In this document: positions 52,639-60,685 of the stretch, in pieces
Numbering within the stretch: the first letter of the stretch is position 1
Layout: every line of letters starts with the position of its first letter
Assembly (NCBI GenBank): GCA_963816535.1
Contig: CAWFKW010000003.1
Span: forward strand, 682,001 to 746,000
Direction of reading: 5' to 3'
DNA from: CAWFKW01 sp963816535
GTDB taxonomy: Bacteria; Bacteroidota; Ignavibacteria; Tepidaquicellales; OLB5
DNA length: 64,000 nt
Notes under the pieces: model-generated
What the model saw: only the letters and a program-made list of their open reading frames with translations
Databases searched by the model: none
Told to the model about the DNA's origin: nothing
Translations under genes and position numbers: made by a program

Positions 52639-52718
52639 AAATAGGCATTAAAATGAAAACTGACAACCGATTAATAAATAATTGACTGCCAGCCCCGCCG
52701 AATATTTTTCTTAGATAA

Positions 52719-53255
52719 TCATAGTTTAAAATCCACGCCTATCTCCACAACGTTAAAATTGAAATTTCCGGCGCCGAATCGTAAGACACCGGCGACTTTC
52801 GGGCTGAAGAAGTATCTCATGCCCGCCTGTCCCCAGAGCCAGAAACCGTTATTAAAACTTGCAGAGTAAACAACGCCGTTGTGGTTCACGTAATTTGAGT
52901 TAACAATGTTGTAACCTAAAACCAATCCGACAAAAGGAACAAATTTTCCGTTCCCGATCTGGTTGAAGTTCAGGTTCGACTGCAGCCCGAAGGTAATGTA
53001 ATCGTATTGGTAATAGTTTTGATCGGGGTAATTATTTTTGAAAGAGGTATACCTGAACACACCGCCCAAACTTATTGTTGCGACGTCTCCAAGCTGGGAT
53101 AGCTGATGTTCATAATTGAGGCCGAGTGAAGGCACAGCGGGGCCGGTATACAATCCGATTGTAGGTCCGAGCAGGTCGTCATTTTCCTTAACCTGCGCCG
53201 AGAGCAGCGAATAAGCTAGTAAAAGAACGCTGAGAACAAAAATTAATCTTTTCAT
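52719..53255 (-). CDS. Small outer-membrane barrel protein
   Basis: 178 residues. Signal peptide MKRLIFVLSVLLLAYSLLSA. The mature part alternates as in small porin-like barrels (IGLYTGPAVPSLGLNYEH, VATISLGGVFRYTSF, YDYITFGLQSNLNF, GVLRFGAGNFNFNVVEIGVDF) and ends near a hydrophobic strand. The ATG has GGAGG 5 bp upstream. 80 bp upstream of the other barrel gene on the same strand. Function unknown. Confidence 0.72.
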   Translation of the reverse strand: MKRLIFVLSVLLLAYSLLSAQVKENDDLLGPTIGLYTGPAVPSLGLNYEHQLSQLGDVATISLGGVFRYTSFKNNYPDQNYYQYDYITFGLQSNLNFNQIGNGKFVPFVGLVLGYNIVNSNYVNHNGVVYSASFNNGFWLWGQAGMRYFFSPKVAGVLRFGAGNFNFNVVEIGVDFKL

Positions 53256-53669
53256 CTAATCCTCCGGTCTTAAATTAATTATTCTGTTTTAGTGATGAAC
53301 CCGAAACTCTGTGAATTAAAAATAAATTATACAAGTTTGAACATGAACAATATCATGTGTTCAGGTGATTTTGAATTTTGAAGCTATGCACATGGAGGTC
53401 GCTTGATTTCGTTCCGCAAATCAGCATAATGAACTGCTTCAACTATTCAATTTTGATAATGTCTGTTAAACTAGTCCCGATTGGCTCTATAAATATATGA
53501 AACAAATCAAATTCAAAAAAGTTCTTAGAGGCGGTATATCATATTCACGGGGGTTTGTATGAATCCCAACTCTCCGGAGAATCCGTTTCATGGGTTGAGA
53601 TTTAAGCCTTGCAAATAGTACATTTATCAACGCAAATTACTGAAATTCAGTATTTTATGAAAATAGTTC
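53256..53669. other. Intergenic stretch, nothing recognised
   Basis: About 414 AT-rich bases between divergent genes. No ORF with an SD, no stable RNA-like fold and no strong palindrome except a short CTCCGGAG near 53572. The marR promoter begins at its right end. Confidence 0.5.
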
Positions 53670-53700
53670 TTGACAAACCCCGATTGATGCATTATATTTG
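53670..53700 (+). promoter_or_regulatory. Consensus promoter of marR
   Basis: TTGACA (53670-53675), 17-bp spacer, TATATTTG (53693-53700). The operator begins at the last base of this element. Confidence 0.78.
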
Positions 53701-53726
53701 TGTTGTAACAAATAATGTTTAAACAC
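53700..53726 (+). promoter_or_regulatory. MarR operator copy 1
   Basis: 27-bp imperfect palindrome, GTGTT..AACA...AATGTT..AAACAC, covering the expected transcription start of marR. It differs from copy 2 at four positions. Suits autorepression. Confidence 0.7.
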
Positions 53727-53730
53727 GAAA

Positions 53731-54195
53731 ATGAGTGAAATTTTAAAAAGAGTTCTGAAAATGAAAAGACAGCCGACTGTCAGGGAAGAGGTCAGCCTTA
53801 ACCTGAGCGTAGCGTTTTCGATGCTTAAGAAAAGATTTGAAAATATCATGGAGCCGTTTGGGATAACAGCATCTCAATACAATGTTTTAAGAATATTAAG
53901 AGGCGCTCCTGAAGGGCACCCAAGGTGCGAGATAATTGTTAGAATGATAGACAGGGCTCCTGATATAACGCGGTTAATTGACCGGCTTGAAAAATCAGGG
54001 CTCGTAAAGCGAGACAGAACAAATGAAGACAGGCGAAAATCGATCACAAAGATAACCGACAAGGGCTTGAAGCTGGTTTCAGATATTCAGCCGATGATCG
54101 ATAAGGTGCATAAGGAGTTTACGGGAAAGCTCACTGATGAACAGTGCAGGGAACTGTCAAAGCTTGTCGAAAAATTATACAAAGAAGAAAGTTAA
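53731..54195 (+). CDS. MarR-family transcriptional regulator
   Basis: 154 residues. Winged-helix core: ITASQYNVLRILRGA, IVRMIDRAPDITRLIDRLEKSGLVKRDRTNEDRRKSI (about 70-107, recognition helix at DITRLIDRLEKSG and wing RDRTNEDRRKS), with dimerisation helices at both ends. One Cys (HPRCEI). Such regulators (for example MhqR, OhrR types) sense quinones or peroxides. It should bind the two palindromes at 53700 and 54214 and so control itself and the pirin operon. Confidence 0.9.
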   Translation: MSEILKRVLKMKRQPTVREEVSLNLSVAFSMLKKRFENIMEPFGITASQYNVLRILRGAPEGHPRCEIIVRMIDRAPDITRLIDRLEKSGLVKRDRTNEDRRKSITKITDKGLKLVSDIQPMIDKVHKEFTGKLTDEQCRELSKLVEKLYKEES

Positions 54196-54213
54196 AAAAA
54201 TTTAATTATTTCT

Positions 54214-54240
54214 GTGTTTCAACATATAATGTTAAAACAC
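54214..54240 (+). promoter_or_regulatory. MarR operator copy 2, before pirin operon
   Basis: 27-bp palindrome with 12-bp near-perfect arms (GTGTTTcAACAT...ATGTTaAAACAC; 11 of 12 arm positions pair). A TATAAT at 54225-54230 lies inside it, so binding would block a promoter there; a weak TTAATT lies at -35 spacing. Confidence 0.72.
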
Positions 54241-54283
54241 AAGTTTAACGCTATAAGAGTTTAACCAAAGGAAAATAAGAAAA

Positions 54284-54994
54284 ATGAAAACTACAATTTA
54301 TAAATCTGATTCAAGAGGTCTTGCAGACCACGGATGGCTGCTGAGCCGCCACACGTTCAGCTTTGCGGGGTATCACAATCCCGAAAGGATGAGGTTTGGT
54401 TTGCTTAGAGTGTTGAACGATGATATAGTTCAGGCAGGCACGGGTTTTGGCGCTCACCCGCATGATAACATGGAAATCGTTTCAATTCCTCTTAAGGGAG
54501 CGCTGGCGCACAAAGACAGTACGGGAACAAAGGAAGCCATTAAAACCGGAGACGTGCAGATCATGTCTGCCGGCAGCGGAATTACACATTCCGAATTTAA
54601 CAATTCCGAAACCGAGCCGGTAAACTTTCTTCAGATCTGGGTATTTCCTAAGTCACGAGATATTACGCCCAGGTACGAACAAAAAACGTTTAATAAAGAA
54701 GGAAGAAAGAACAGAATTCAAACGGTTGTATCGCCGGAAAAAGATAACGGAGCTTTGTGGATAAACCAGGATGCGTATTTCTCGCTTTCATCGCCTGATA
54801 AGGGTAAGGCGCTGGAATATAATATAAAACACAAAGGCAACGGACTGTACGCTTTTGTTCTGGAAGGGTCGGTTGAAATTGCCGGAGTAAAATTGGACAA
54901 GCGTGACGCGCTTGGAATTGAAGACATAGACAAAGCGGAGATCAAGGCTGCGGAAAATTCAGAGATCCTTCTGATTGAAGTTCCCATGAATTAA
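54284..54994 (+). CDS. Pirin-family protein (YhhW-like)
   Basis: 236-residue bicupin. N-terminal cupin with metal ligands in FGAHPHDNMEIVSI (His, His) and GSGITHSEFNNSE (His, Glu), about residues 55-108. YhhW-type pirins show quercetin 2,3-dioxygenase activity; others act as redox regulators. First gene after operator copy 2; leads an apparent electrophile-defence operon. Length is usual for the short pirins. Confidence 0.92.
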   Translation: MKTTIYKSDSRGLADHGWLLSRHTFSFAGYHNPERMRFGLLRVLNDDIVQAGTGFGAHPHDNMEIVSIPLKGALAHKDSTGTKEAIKTGDVQIMSAGSGITHSEFNNSETEPVNFLQIWVFPKSRDITPRYEQKTFNKEGRKNRIQTVVSPEKDNGALWINQDAYFSLSSPDKGKALEYNIKHKGNGLYAFVLEGSVEIAGVKLDKRDALGIEDIDKAEIKAAENSEILLIEVPMN

Positions 54995-55046
54995 AAATGC
55001 GAATTAGAGCTAAACAAATTTTTTAATAAATTAAACAAATAAAACA

Positions 55047-55595
55047 ATGAATACATGGAAAATCGATCCGGTACATTCGGATATAAAGTTCAAAGTAAGG
55101 CATCTTCTTATTTCAACTGTCACAGGCGAATTTAAGAAATTCGACGCGACAGTAGAAAGCGAAAAAGGGGATTTCACAGATGCGAAGATCACGTTCGAAG
55201 CGGAAGTTGACAGTATCGATACAGGAAACGAGATGAGAGACAATCATTTAAGAACAAACGACTTCTTCGACGCGGCAAATCATCCTAAAATAACTTTCGT
55301 ATCTGATTCGTTTGTTAAGAAATCCGGGGACGAATACGAGATGACAGGCGATTTTACTATACGCGGCGTCACGAAGAAAATTAAGCTGAACGTGACATAT
55401 AACGGAAAAGCTAAAGGACTTGACGGCAGCGAACTTGCAGGATTCGAAATTACAGGCAAGATCAACAGGATGGATTACGGCGTTAAATGGAACGCTCTCA
55501 CCGAAACCGGCGGAATTGCTTTAGGCGAGGATGTAAAACTCGACTTAGCCGTTGAAATAAAGAAGACCGCGAATGTTAACGCAGTTGCGGCATAA
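55047..55595 (+). CDS. YceI-family protein, cytoplasmic form
   Basis: 182 residues. MNTWKIDPVHSDIKFKVRHLLIS is the YceI start; DNHLRTNDFFDAANHPKITFVSDS (about 66-90) and MTGDFTIRGVTKKIKLNV (about 98-115) are family hallmarks, and NRMDYGVKW lies near 147. The lipocalin-like barrel binds isoprenoid or quinone-like lipids. No signal peptide, unlike E. coli YceI, so probably cytoplasmic. 52 bp after pirin. Confidence 0.92.
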   Translation: MNTWKIDPVHSDIKFKVRHLLISTVTGEFKKFDATVESEKGDFTDAKITFEAEVDSIDTGNEMRDNHLRTNDFFDAANHPKITFVSDSFVKKSGDEYEMTGDFTIRGVTKKIKLNVTYNGKAKGLDGSELAGFEITGKINRMDYGVKWNALTETGGIALGEDVKLDLAVEIKKTANVNAVAA

Positions 55596-55707
55596 TACAG
55601 TTAATAGTTAGTAGTTAACAGTAAATATTAAACAGTCCATGATATCAGGAATAGAACAGAAGTTAAATTAATCAATACAGAAAATCGCTAAGCAGATGAT
55701 AAGATAA

Positions 55708-56277
55708 ATGAGCCTGAAACTAAAAATAATTATAGGCAGCACAAGAGCCGGGCGTAAAGGTCCGGCTGTAGCCGCCTGGATATATAAACTTGCGCTTGAG
55801 CGAACGGAGTTTGAGACTGAGCTTGTTGACCTGTCTGAAGTAAATCTTCCGTTTTTAGATGAGCCAAATCATCCCCGGTTTCGCAAATATACCCAGCAGC
55901 ATACAAAAGACTGGAGCGCGAAGATTGACGAAGCGGATGCGTTCATAATGGTTACGCCTGAATATAATTTTAGTTACCCGGCGCCAATTAAAAACGCGAT
56001 CGACTACCTGTTTCAGGAATGGCAGTATAAACCTACTGCTATTGTAAGCTACGGAGGAGTGGCCGCAGGAACAAGGTCGGCGCAAGCTTTGAAATTAGTG
56101 CTGACTGCGCTCAAAATGGTTCCATTAGCAGAATCTGTTAACATTTCATTCTTCGCTAAATACATCGACGAAAACGGGAATTTTAATGCGGATGAATCGC
56201 TTATTAAATCAGCAGGCGTTATGTTTGATGAATTAATTAAATGGGCAGAGAATTTAAAATTATTAAGAAATAAATAA
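55708..56277 (+). CDS. NADPH-dependent FMN reductase family protein
   Basis: 189 residues, flavodoxin-like fold. FMN-phosphate loop IIGSTRAGRKGPAVA near residue 8, VTPEYNFSYPAPIKNAIDYL near 82-101, and SYGGVAAGTRSAQALK near 114 are the family features. Reduces quinones, azo compounds or metal ions with NAD(P)H. 112 bp after the YceI gene. Fits a two-electron quinone reductase role in the operon. Confidence 0.92.
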   Translation: MSLKLKIIIGSTRAGRKGPAVAAWIYKLALERTEFETELVDLSEVNLPFLDEPNHPRFRKYTQQHTKDWSAKIDEADAFIMVTPEYNFSYPAPIKNAIDYLFQEWQYKPTAIVSYGGVAAGTRSAQALKLVLTALKMVPLAESVNISFFAKYIDENGNFNADESLIKSAGVMFDELIKWAENLKLLRNK

Positions 56278-56285
56278 ACAAAAAA

Positions 56286-56597
56286 ATGGATTTCAAATTT
56301 ATGTTTGAATATTTGATAGAAATGGACCTGCCGGTCCCGTTTGAAGAAGAATTTGTGGCGCTGATCCCCAGGCAGCGGGCTATGGTGAACGGCCTTATGC
56401 GAGAGGGAATAATTACCAGTTACGCTCTTTCAATAGAAAGCGGCAAACTTTGGATCACAATGCTGGCAGAATCGGAACAGGGAGTAATTAATTTACTGGA
56501 AGAATTTCCCATACGAAGACACGTTATGTATAAGATAAACAAACTAACATTTCATAACAGTATCGGTATGTCTATACCGCAGTTTTCAGCTAATTAA
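56286..56597 (+). CDS. Muconolactone isomerase-like small protein
   Basis: 103 residues with a single ferredoxin-like (dimeric alpha-beta barrel) domain: FMFEYLIEMDLPVPFEEEFVAL, RAMVNGLMREGIITSYALS, KLWITMLAESEQGVINLLEEFPI, MYKINKLTFHN. It resembles the muconolactone delta-isomerase/YCII group; catalytic residues are not certain. It begins 8 bp after the flavin reductase stop, so translationally linked. Possible role in handling ring-derived products. Confidence 0.6.
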   Translation: MDFKFMFEYLIEMDLPVPFEEEFVALIPRQRAMVNGLMREGIITSYALSIESGKLWITMLAESEQGVINLLEEFPIRRHVMYKINKLTFHNSIGMSIPQFSAN

Positions 56598-56629
56598 AAT
56601 TAACAAAATCTATATACAAGGAGATTAAA

Positions 56630-57013
56630 ATGAATTTACTGACAAACACAGTAGCCAGAATTTTATTTGCTTTGCCCTTCTTAGGATTCGGCATTGGGCA
56701 CCTAATGAACGCATCAATGATGGCGGGCTATGTTCCCATCCCGGGCGGCATAATTTGGGTATACGTAACAGGTCTTGCAATGGTACTTGCTGCAATAGCG
56801 GCTATAACAAAGTTCCAGGGCAAAACAGCAATGCTGCTGTTGGCTTTATTGCTGCTCATTTACATTGTTACAATTCACATTCCGAACTTAATGAAGCCTG
56901 AAACAATGCAGATGGGAATGATGGGATTATATAAAGATACAGGACTTATGGCGGGCGCGTTATTACTCGCGGGAATGTTCGATAAAGAACATAAAGCAGT
57001 AACAACCGCATAA
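56630..57013 (+). CDS. DoxX-family membrane protein
   Basis: 127 residues with four hydrophobic segments (about 8-25, 40-62, 68-88, 100-118), the DoxX plan (FALPFLGFGIGHL at the first helix). SD AAGGAG lies 8 bp upstream. DoxX proteins accompany quinone and thiol-stress enzymes; CatD of Bacillus subtilis is one and pairs with the VOC dioxygenase CatE, as here. Confidence 0.85.
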   Translation: MNLLTNTVARILFALPFLGFGIGHLMNASMMAGYVPIPGGIIWVYVTGLAMVLAAIAAITKFQGKTAMLLLALLLLIYIVTIHIPNLMKPETMQMGMMGLYKDTGLMAGALLLAGMFDKEHKAVTTA

Positions 57014-57038
57014 CAAAGTATAACGTAACGTTTTAAAA

Positions 57039-57083
57039 AATGACTTTCCATTGCCGGTTTATAAGGCAACATAGAAAGTCATT
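57039..57083 (+). terminator. Hairpin terminator or attenuator after DoxX gene
   Basis: AATGACTTTC...GAAAGTCATT, 10-bp arms enclosing a smaller GCC...GGC stem, followed by ACTTTTT. It separates the VOC gene from the rest, which may therefore depend partly on its own promoter. Confidence 0.6.
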
Positions 57084-57116
57084 ACTTTTTATATTAATTT
57101 AGAATATCATATAATA

Positions 57117-57971
57117 ATGAAAATACCTGATAATACGAACATACAGAGCATAGATCTGAGAATGAAGGACCTTGAAAATTCTTTGCACTTTTATTCTCAT
57201 TTGCTCGGGTTTAAAATAATAGAACAAAAAGAAAACAATGCAGTTTTATCGGCGACCGGAAAAGCGCCGTACATAATCAAATTGGTTGAAGATAAAACAG
57301 CGAAATTCGCTCACAGAGATAATACCGGCTTGTACCATGTTGCAATAAAACTGCCAAGCCGTAAAGAGCTGGCAAGAGTATTCCTGAGGCTTTTCGACAA
57401 CAATGTAAAATTTCATGGTTTTTCGGACCACCTTGTAAGCGAAGCTGTTTATTTAGCCGACCCCGATGAAAACGGAGTTGAGCTTTATATAGATAAACCT
57501 CGTGAGCAGTGGGTGTGGCGCATGGGCGAAGTGCAGATGTCGACTTTACCGCTTGACCTTTCAGTGATAACCAGTGAGCTTGACGATAAAGGCGTTTGGA
57601 ATGGAATCCACCATGATACCGTAATAGGGCACATTCATCTGAAAGTGTCGGACCTTTTGAAAGCTGAGAAGTTTTACAGCAATCTGCTGGGATTTAACAT
57701 AACAACGGCAAGTTACCCGGGCGCGTTGTTCATGTCGGCAGGCGGATACCATCATCATATCGGCGCTAACATATGGCATTCGAAAAAAGGCTCTCCCCCG
57801 CCGGAAAATGCGATTGGATTAATTAGCTATACTATAAACATTCCCGATGAGAATTATCTTGATGAGATAGTAAAATCGGCAAAGGAAGCCAACCTGTTTA
57901 TAGAACAAAATAGCGATTCAAATTACGTGATTAAGGATTTCGATAGTAATAAAATTAAGTTAACTTTGTAA
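57117..57971 (+). CDS. Two-domain VOC dioxygenase, CatE-like
   Basis: 284 residues with two tandem vicinal-oxygen-chelate domains (about 8-130 and 165-284). Likely metal ligands: GLYHVAIKLPS (His), NGVELYID (Glu), GHIHLKVSDL (His) and the second-domain GGYHHHIGANIW. Length and order match CatE-type catechol 2,3-dioxygenases that open catechols or thiol-bound quinones. With the DoxX gene upstream this recreates a catD-catE pair. The residues make a metal-dependent enzyme likely; the substrate is inferred. Confidence 0.85.
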   Translation: MKIPDNTNIQSIDLRMKDLENSLHFYSHLLGFKIIEQKENNAVLSATGKAPYIIKLVEDKTAKFAHRDNTGLYHVAIKLPSRKELARVFLRLFDNNVKFHGFSDHLVSEAVYLADPDENGVELYIDKPREQWVWRMGEVQMSTLPLDLSVITSELDDKGVWNGIHHDTVIGHIHLKVSDLLKAEKFYSNLLGFNITTASYPGALFMSAGGYHHHIGANIWHSKKGSPPPENAIGLISYTINIPDENYLDEIVKSAKEANLFIEQNSDSNYVIKDFDSNKIKLTL

Positions 57972-58031
57972 TAGTAAGGGGCGTCTGCATGACGAATGTG
58001 CAGGCGTTAGCCCTTTCAAAAAATAGAGTTA

Positions 58032-58541
58032 GTGAAAGTCGAAATAGTAAATTACGATCCTGCCTGGCCGGATTTATACATCAAAGAAAAGAATAAGATA
58101 TTAGCATCGTGCGGCGATAAGGTTCATACAATAAAACACATCGGCAGCACTTCGGTCCCGGGGCTTGGCGCAAAGCCAATTATAGACATTTTACTAGGAG
58201 TAAAAATTCTGAGCGATGCCGATGATATCATACCGTTGATGCAAAACCTCGGATATACATATAAATCAGCTTTTGAAGACGTCATGCCTTACCGAAGATA
58301 TTTCACAATACCTGATAAATATCATGTTCATACCGTTGTAACCGGCAGCCCATTCTGGAAACGGCATTTGAATTTCAGAAATTATCTCAGGGTTCATGAT
58401 GATGTTCGGGATAATTACTATAGACTGAAAGCAGAGCTGGCAAAAAAAGAATGGGATGACCGAAATGATTATGCATTCGCAAAGACAGATTTTATAAGAG
58501 ACATTGAAATAAAAGCGGCTAAATACTTTAATAATGAATGA
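58032..58541 (+). CDS. GrpB-family protein (nucleotidyltransferase fold)
   Basis: 169 residues. VEIVNYDPAWPDLYIKEKNKI at the N-terminus, HIGSTSVPGLGAKPIIDILLGV near residue 40-61 (GST and the DI pair of the nucleotidyltransferase fold), and NFRNYLRVHDDVRDNYYRLK near 118-137 are the GrpB/UPF0157 hallmarks. Start is GTG. Biochemical role unsettled. It overlaps the following kinase by 8 bp, so the two are probably linked. Confidence 0.88.
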   Translation: MKVEIVNYDPAWPDLYIKEKNKILASCGDKVHTIKHIGSTSVPGLGAKPIIDILLGVKILSDADDIIPLMQNLGYTYKSAFEDVMPYRRYFTIPDKYHVHTVVTGSPFWKRHLNFRNYLRVHDDVRDNYYRLKAELAKKEWDDRNDYAFAKTDFIRDIEIKAAKYFNNE

Positions 58542-59112
58542 CAGGATAATTGTTAGCATTTGCGGGCCATCGGGCAGCGGGAAATCGATCCTTGCAAAAG
58601 AAATAGTTAAGTCGATTGGCAGAGACATGGCCGTAAGAATACCGGGGGACAGTTTTCTCAAATCCTCAAAGTATGAAACGTTCCAGGATTTCATTTTCTC
58701 TCCTTTTCAATATGACTGGAAGCTTGTCGAAGAAATTCTCTCGCCAAGGCTTGGGACCGAAGTTCATGCCCCTCTTTACGATTTCCAAAAATACAAAAGA
58801 GTAAATAAAACAGGAGGGGCAAGTTTAAACATCAGGAGATATCTGATAATTGACAGTATCATCCCTTACCCTAACGCTGATTTCACATTTCTTCTTTCCA
58901 CAGGCGCTGAAGCCAGAAAAAGCCGTCTTAAAGAAAGGGATAAGAGATGGAACACAAATGTTATTTCAAACTGGAAAAAACTTGAGCTGACCTACGGACT
59001 AATGAAAAATTCAAAGAAGCATATTCATTTAACGCTGAAGGGTGAAAATGATATGAATGAAAATGTGGAAGCGGGCATAAATTTCCTGAAGGCAAGAAAA
59101 GTGTTAGGGTAA
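58534..59112 (+). CDS. P-loop kinase, uridine kinase-like
   Basis: 192 residues. Walker A CGPSGSGKSILAKEI at residues 10-24, VRIPGDSFLKSS near 36, IIDSIIPYPNA near 107, and RLKERDKRWN (lid-like) near 128. The layout matches the uridine/phosphoribulokinase-like P-loop kinases. The substrate is not known. Its 3' end has a degenerate copy 140 bp downstream. Confidence 0.8.
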   Translation: MNDRIIVSICGPSGSGKSILAKEIVKSIGRDMAVRIPGDSFLKSSKYETFQDFIFSPFQYDWKLVEEILSPRLGTEVHAPLYDFQKYKRVNKTGGASLNIRRYLIIDSIIPYPNADFTFLLSTGAEARKSRLKERDKRWNTNVISNWKKLELTYGLMKNSKKHIHLTLKGENDMNENVEAGINFLKARKVLG

Positions 59113-59166
59113 ACTTTAAGGAGTCCTAAGTTGACGTTTGGAAATTAGTTTTAGATGATATGCCTT

Positions 59167-59195
59167 TCGTGCTACGACTTCCTGTCGTGGCACGA
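59167..59195. repeat. Palindrome TCGTGCTACGAC...GTCGTGGCACGA
   Basis: 12-bp arms with one mismatch and a TTCCT loop, a second copy of the repeat at 40592-40622. A further palindrome, ATTCCCGC-tttc-GCGGGAAT, follows at 59222-59241. Confidence 0.65.
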
Positions 59196-59250
59196 GTATT
59201 TTTTATGGCATCTTCAGTTGGATTCCCGCTTTCGCGGGAATTTCGGCGTT

Positions 59251-59345
59251 GAAGCATATCATTTAACGCTGAAGGGTGAAATGAAATGGACGAGAACGTT
59301 AACGCCGCAATAAATTTTTTGAAGTCGAGGAAAGTGTTAGATTAG
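59251..59345 (+). pseudogene. Degenerate duplicate of the P-loop kinase 3' end
   Basis: About 95 bp matching the last 32 codons of the kinase gene (HLTLKGE ... GINFLKARKVLG). The copy has lost a T early (AAGCATATCATT against AAGCATATTCATT) and has other small indels, so it is not readable in one frame, but it ends INFLKSRKVLD plus stop. It represents a duplicated or recombined gene tail, separated from the parent by two palindromic repeats. Confidence 0.8.
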
Positions 59346-59478
59346 ATATATTACTTTCAAATCACTGTAGCCGCCTGCCTGTTTACCTGCCTATGGCATG
59401 GCTGAAGTCAGTCAACTTTTAGGTTTCGAAATAAAGCGCATCCTGAAGACTGCGGTTACAAAGATTCCATAACAGATA

Positions 59479-60630
59479 TTACATCTTGCCGTTCCAGTTA
59501 ACTTCTTTACATCCTGTAAACGCACTTAATTCAGTAACTTTTTCCCGCAAATCCTCTTTGAGCTGCACTGACATTAGTTTCTTGCCTTCAGGAAAATAAT
59601 TTATAATTTCGAATTTTCCGGTTTGACGGATTGCTTTGGCGTCAAGCCTGCCGATGAATTTATTTCCATATAATACCGGCATGCAGTAATATCCAAATTT
59701 TCTTTTTGACGCGGGGAGGTAAAATTCAACAGTATAATCGAAGTCAAAAATATTCTTAGTTCGCTTTCTTTGTATTATTAAATTATCAAACGGCGAAAGA
59801 ATGTGGAGCAGGGATGATCCTTCACCGTTTTTAATGCGCTTAAAATTCTTTTCCGTCGAAAAATAGGTTTCGCTCTCTATTCCTTTTATTTTTAGCTCAA
59901 CAATTTTATTCTCTTCCTTTAATTTGTTGATAACGCTTTTCAGAATTTTAGAGTTATTATTTCTCAGATATTTAATTTCTTTTTCCGCCGCAAATCCGTA
60001 TGAGTTTATCGCGCTTAGGACCATATGTTCGTGAAATTCCTCATCCGTAGGAACAGTCGTATCTATTTCTTTCGGAAGCACATTTTCTGTAAGGTCATAC
60101 ACTTTCTGGAAGCCTTTTCTCGAGGCAATCATTAATATACCTTCATGAAAAAGGTGCTGGAGCGCGTTTTTCGCGGGCTTCCAGTCCCACCAGCCGCCGC
60201 TTTTTTTTCCGTCATGTTCAAAGTCCCTTGATTGTAGCGGTCCTTCGGCTTTTATTCTGTCCAATACAAATTTCACAATTTTCCTATTCTTCTTCGCCCA
60301 AGCCTCGTGATTTTTTCTGTATTTATCCTGCCTGTAGTACGAAAACCTGTAATCTTTCATCGGCAAAAAAGCGGCGGCATGGCTCCAGTATTCAAATATC
60401 TTCTTATCTATTTCCAGCAACTCGTCAAGCATAGTTTTTGTGTAAGCAGGCATTCTGGTCCATAAAATGTGATGGTGAGCGCGCTCTACAATTGATATAG
60501 TATCTATCTGAACATAACCGATCGCCTCGATTATTTTAAGTAAATCCTTTTTGGTTTTCCCGCCAGATACGTCATGCAGTTTCTGATTTTGTAAGGCAAG
60601 AAATCTGGCTTCATTAATTGAAATCAGCAT
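59479..60630 (-). CDS. YcaQ-family winged-helix protein (DNA crosslink glycosylase-like)
   Basis: 383 residues. The HTH_42/YcaQ domain begins at residue 3 and runs almost to the end. Around residue 37 it reads IGYVQIDTISIVERAHHHIL with the QxD catalytic pattern (QID) of the YcaQ (AlkX) DNA glycosylases that unhook interstrand crosslinks. Additional family phrases: WSHAAAFLP near 81 and RLDAKAIR near 330. The length is typical. Role in DNA repair is by family; stands alone on the minus strand. Confidence 0.85.
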   Translation of the reverse strand: MLISINEARFLALQNQKLHDVSGGKTKKDLLKIIEAIGYVQIDTISIVERAHHHILWTRMPAYTKTMLDELLEIDKKIFEYWSHAAAFLPMKDYRFSYYRQDKYRKNHEAWAKKNRKIVKFVLDRIKAEGPLQSRDFEHDGKKSGGWWDWKPAKNALQHLFHEGILMIASRKGFQKVYDLTENVLPKEIDTTVPTDEEFHEHMVLSAINSYGFAAEKEIKYLRNNNSKILKSVINKLKEENKIVELKIKGIESETYFSTEKNFKRIKNGEGSSLLHILSPFDNLIIQRKRTKNIFDFDYTVEFYLPASKRKFGYYCMPVLYGNKFIGRLDAKAIRQTGKFEIINYFPEGKKLMSVQLKEDLREKVTELSAFTGCKEVNWNGKM

Positions 60631-60685
60631 TTTTCTCCAGGTGAATTTTCAGGTTGTTAGTCATAAAACCAACAACGGCAATTAG

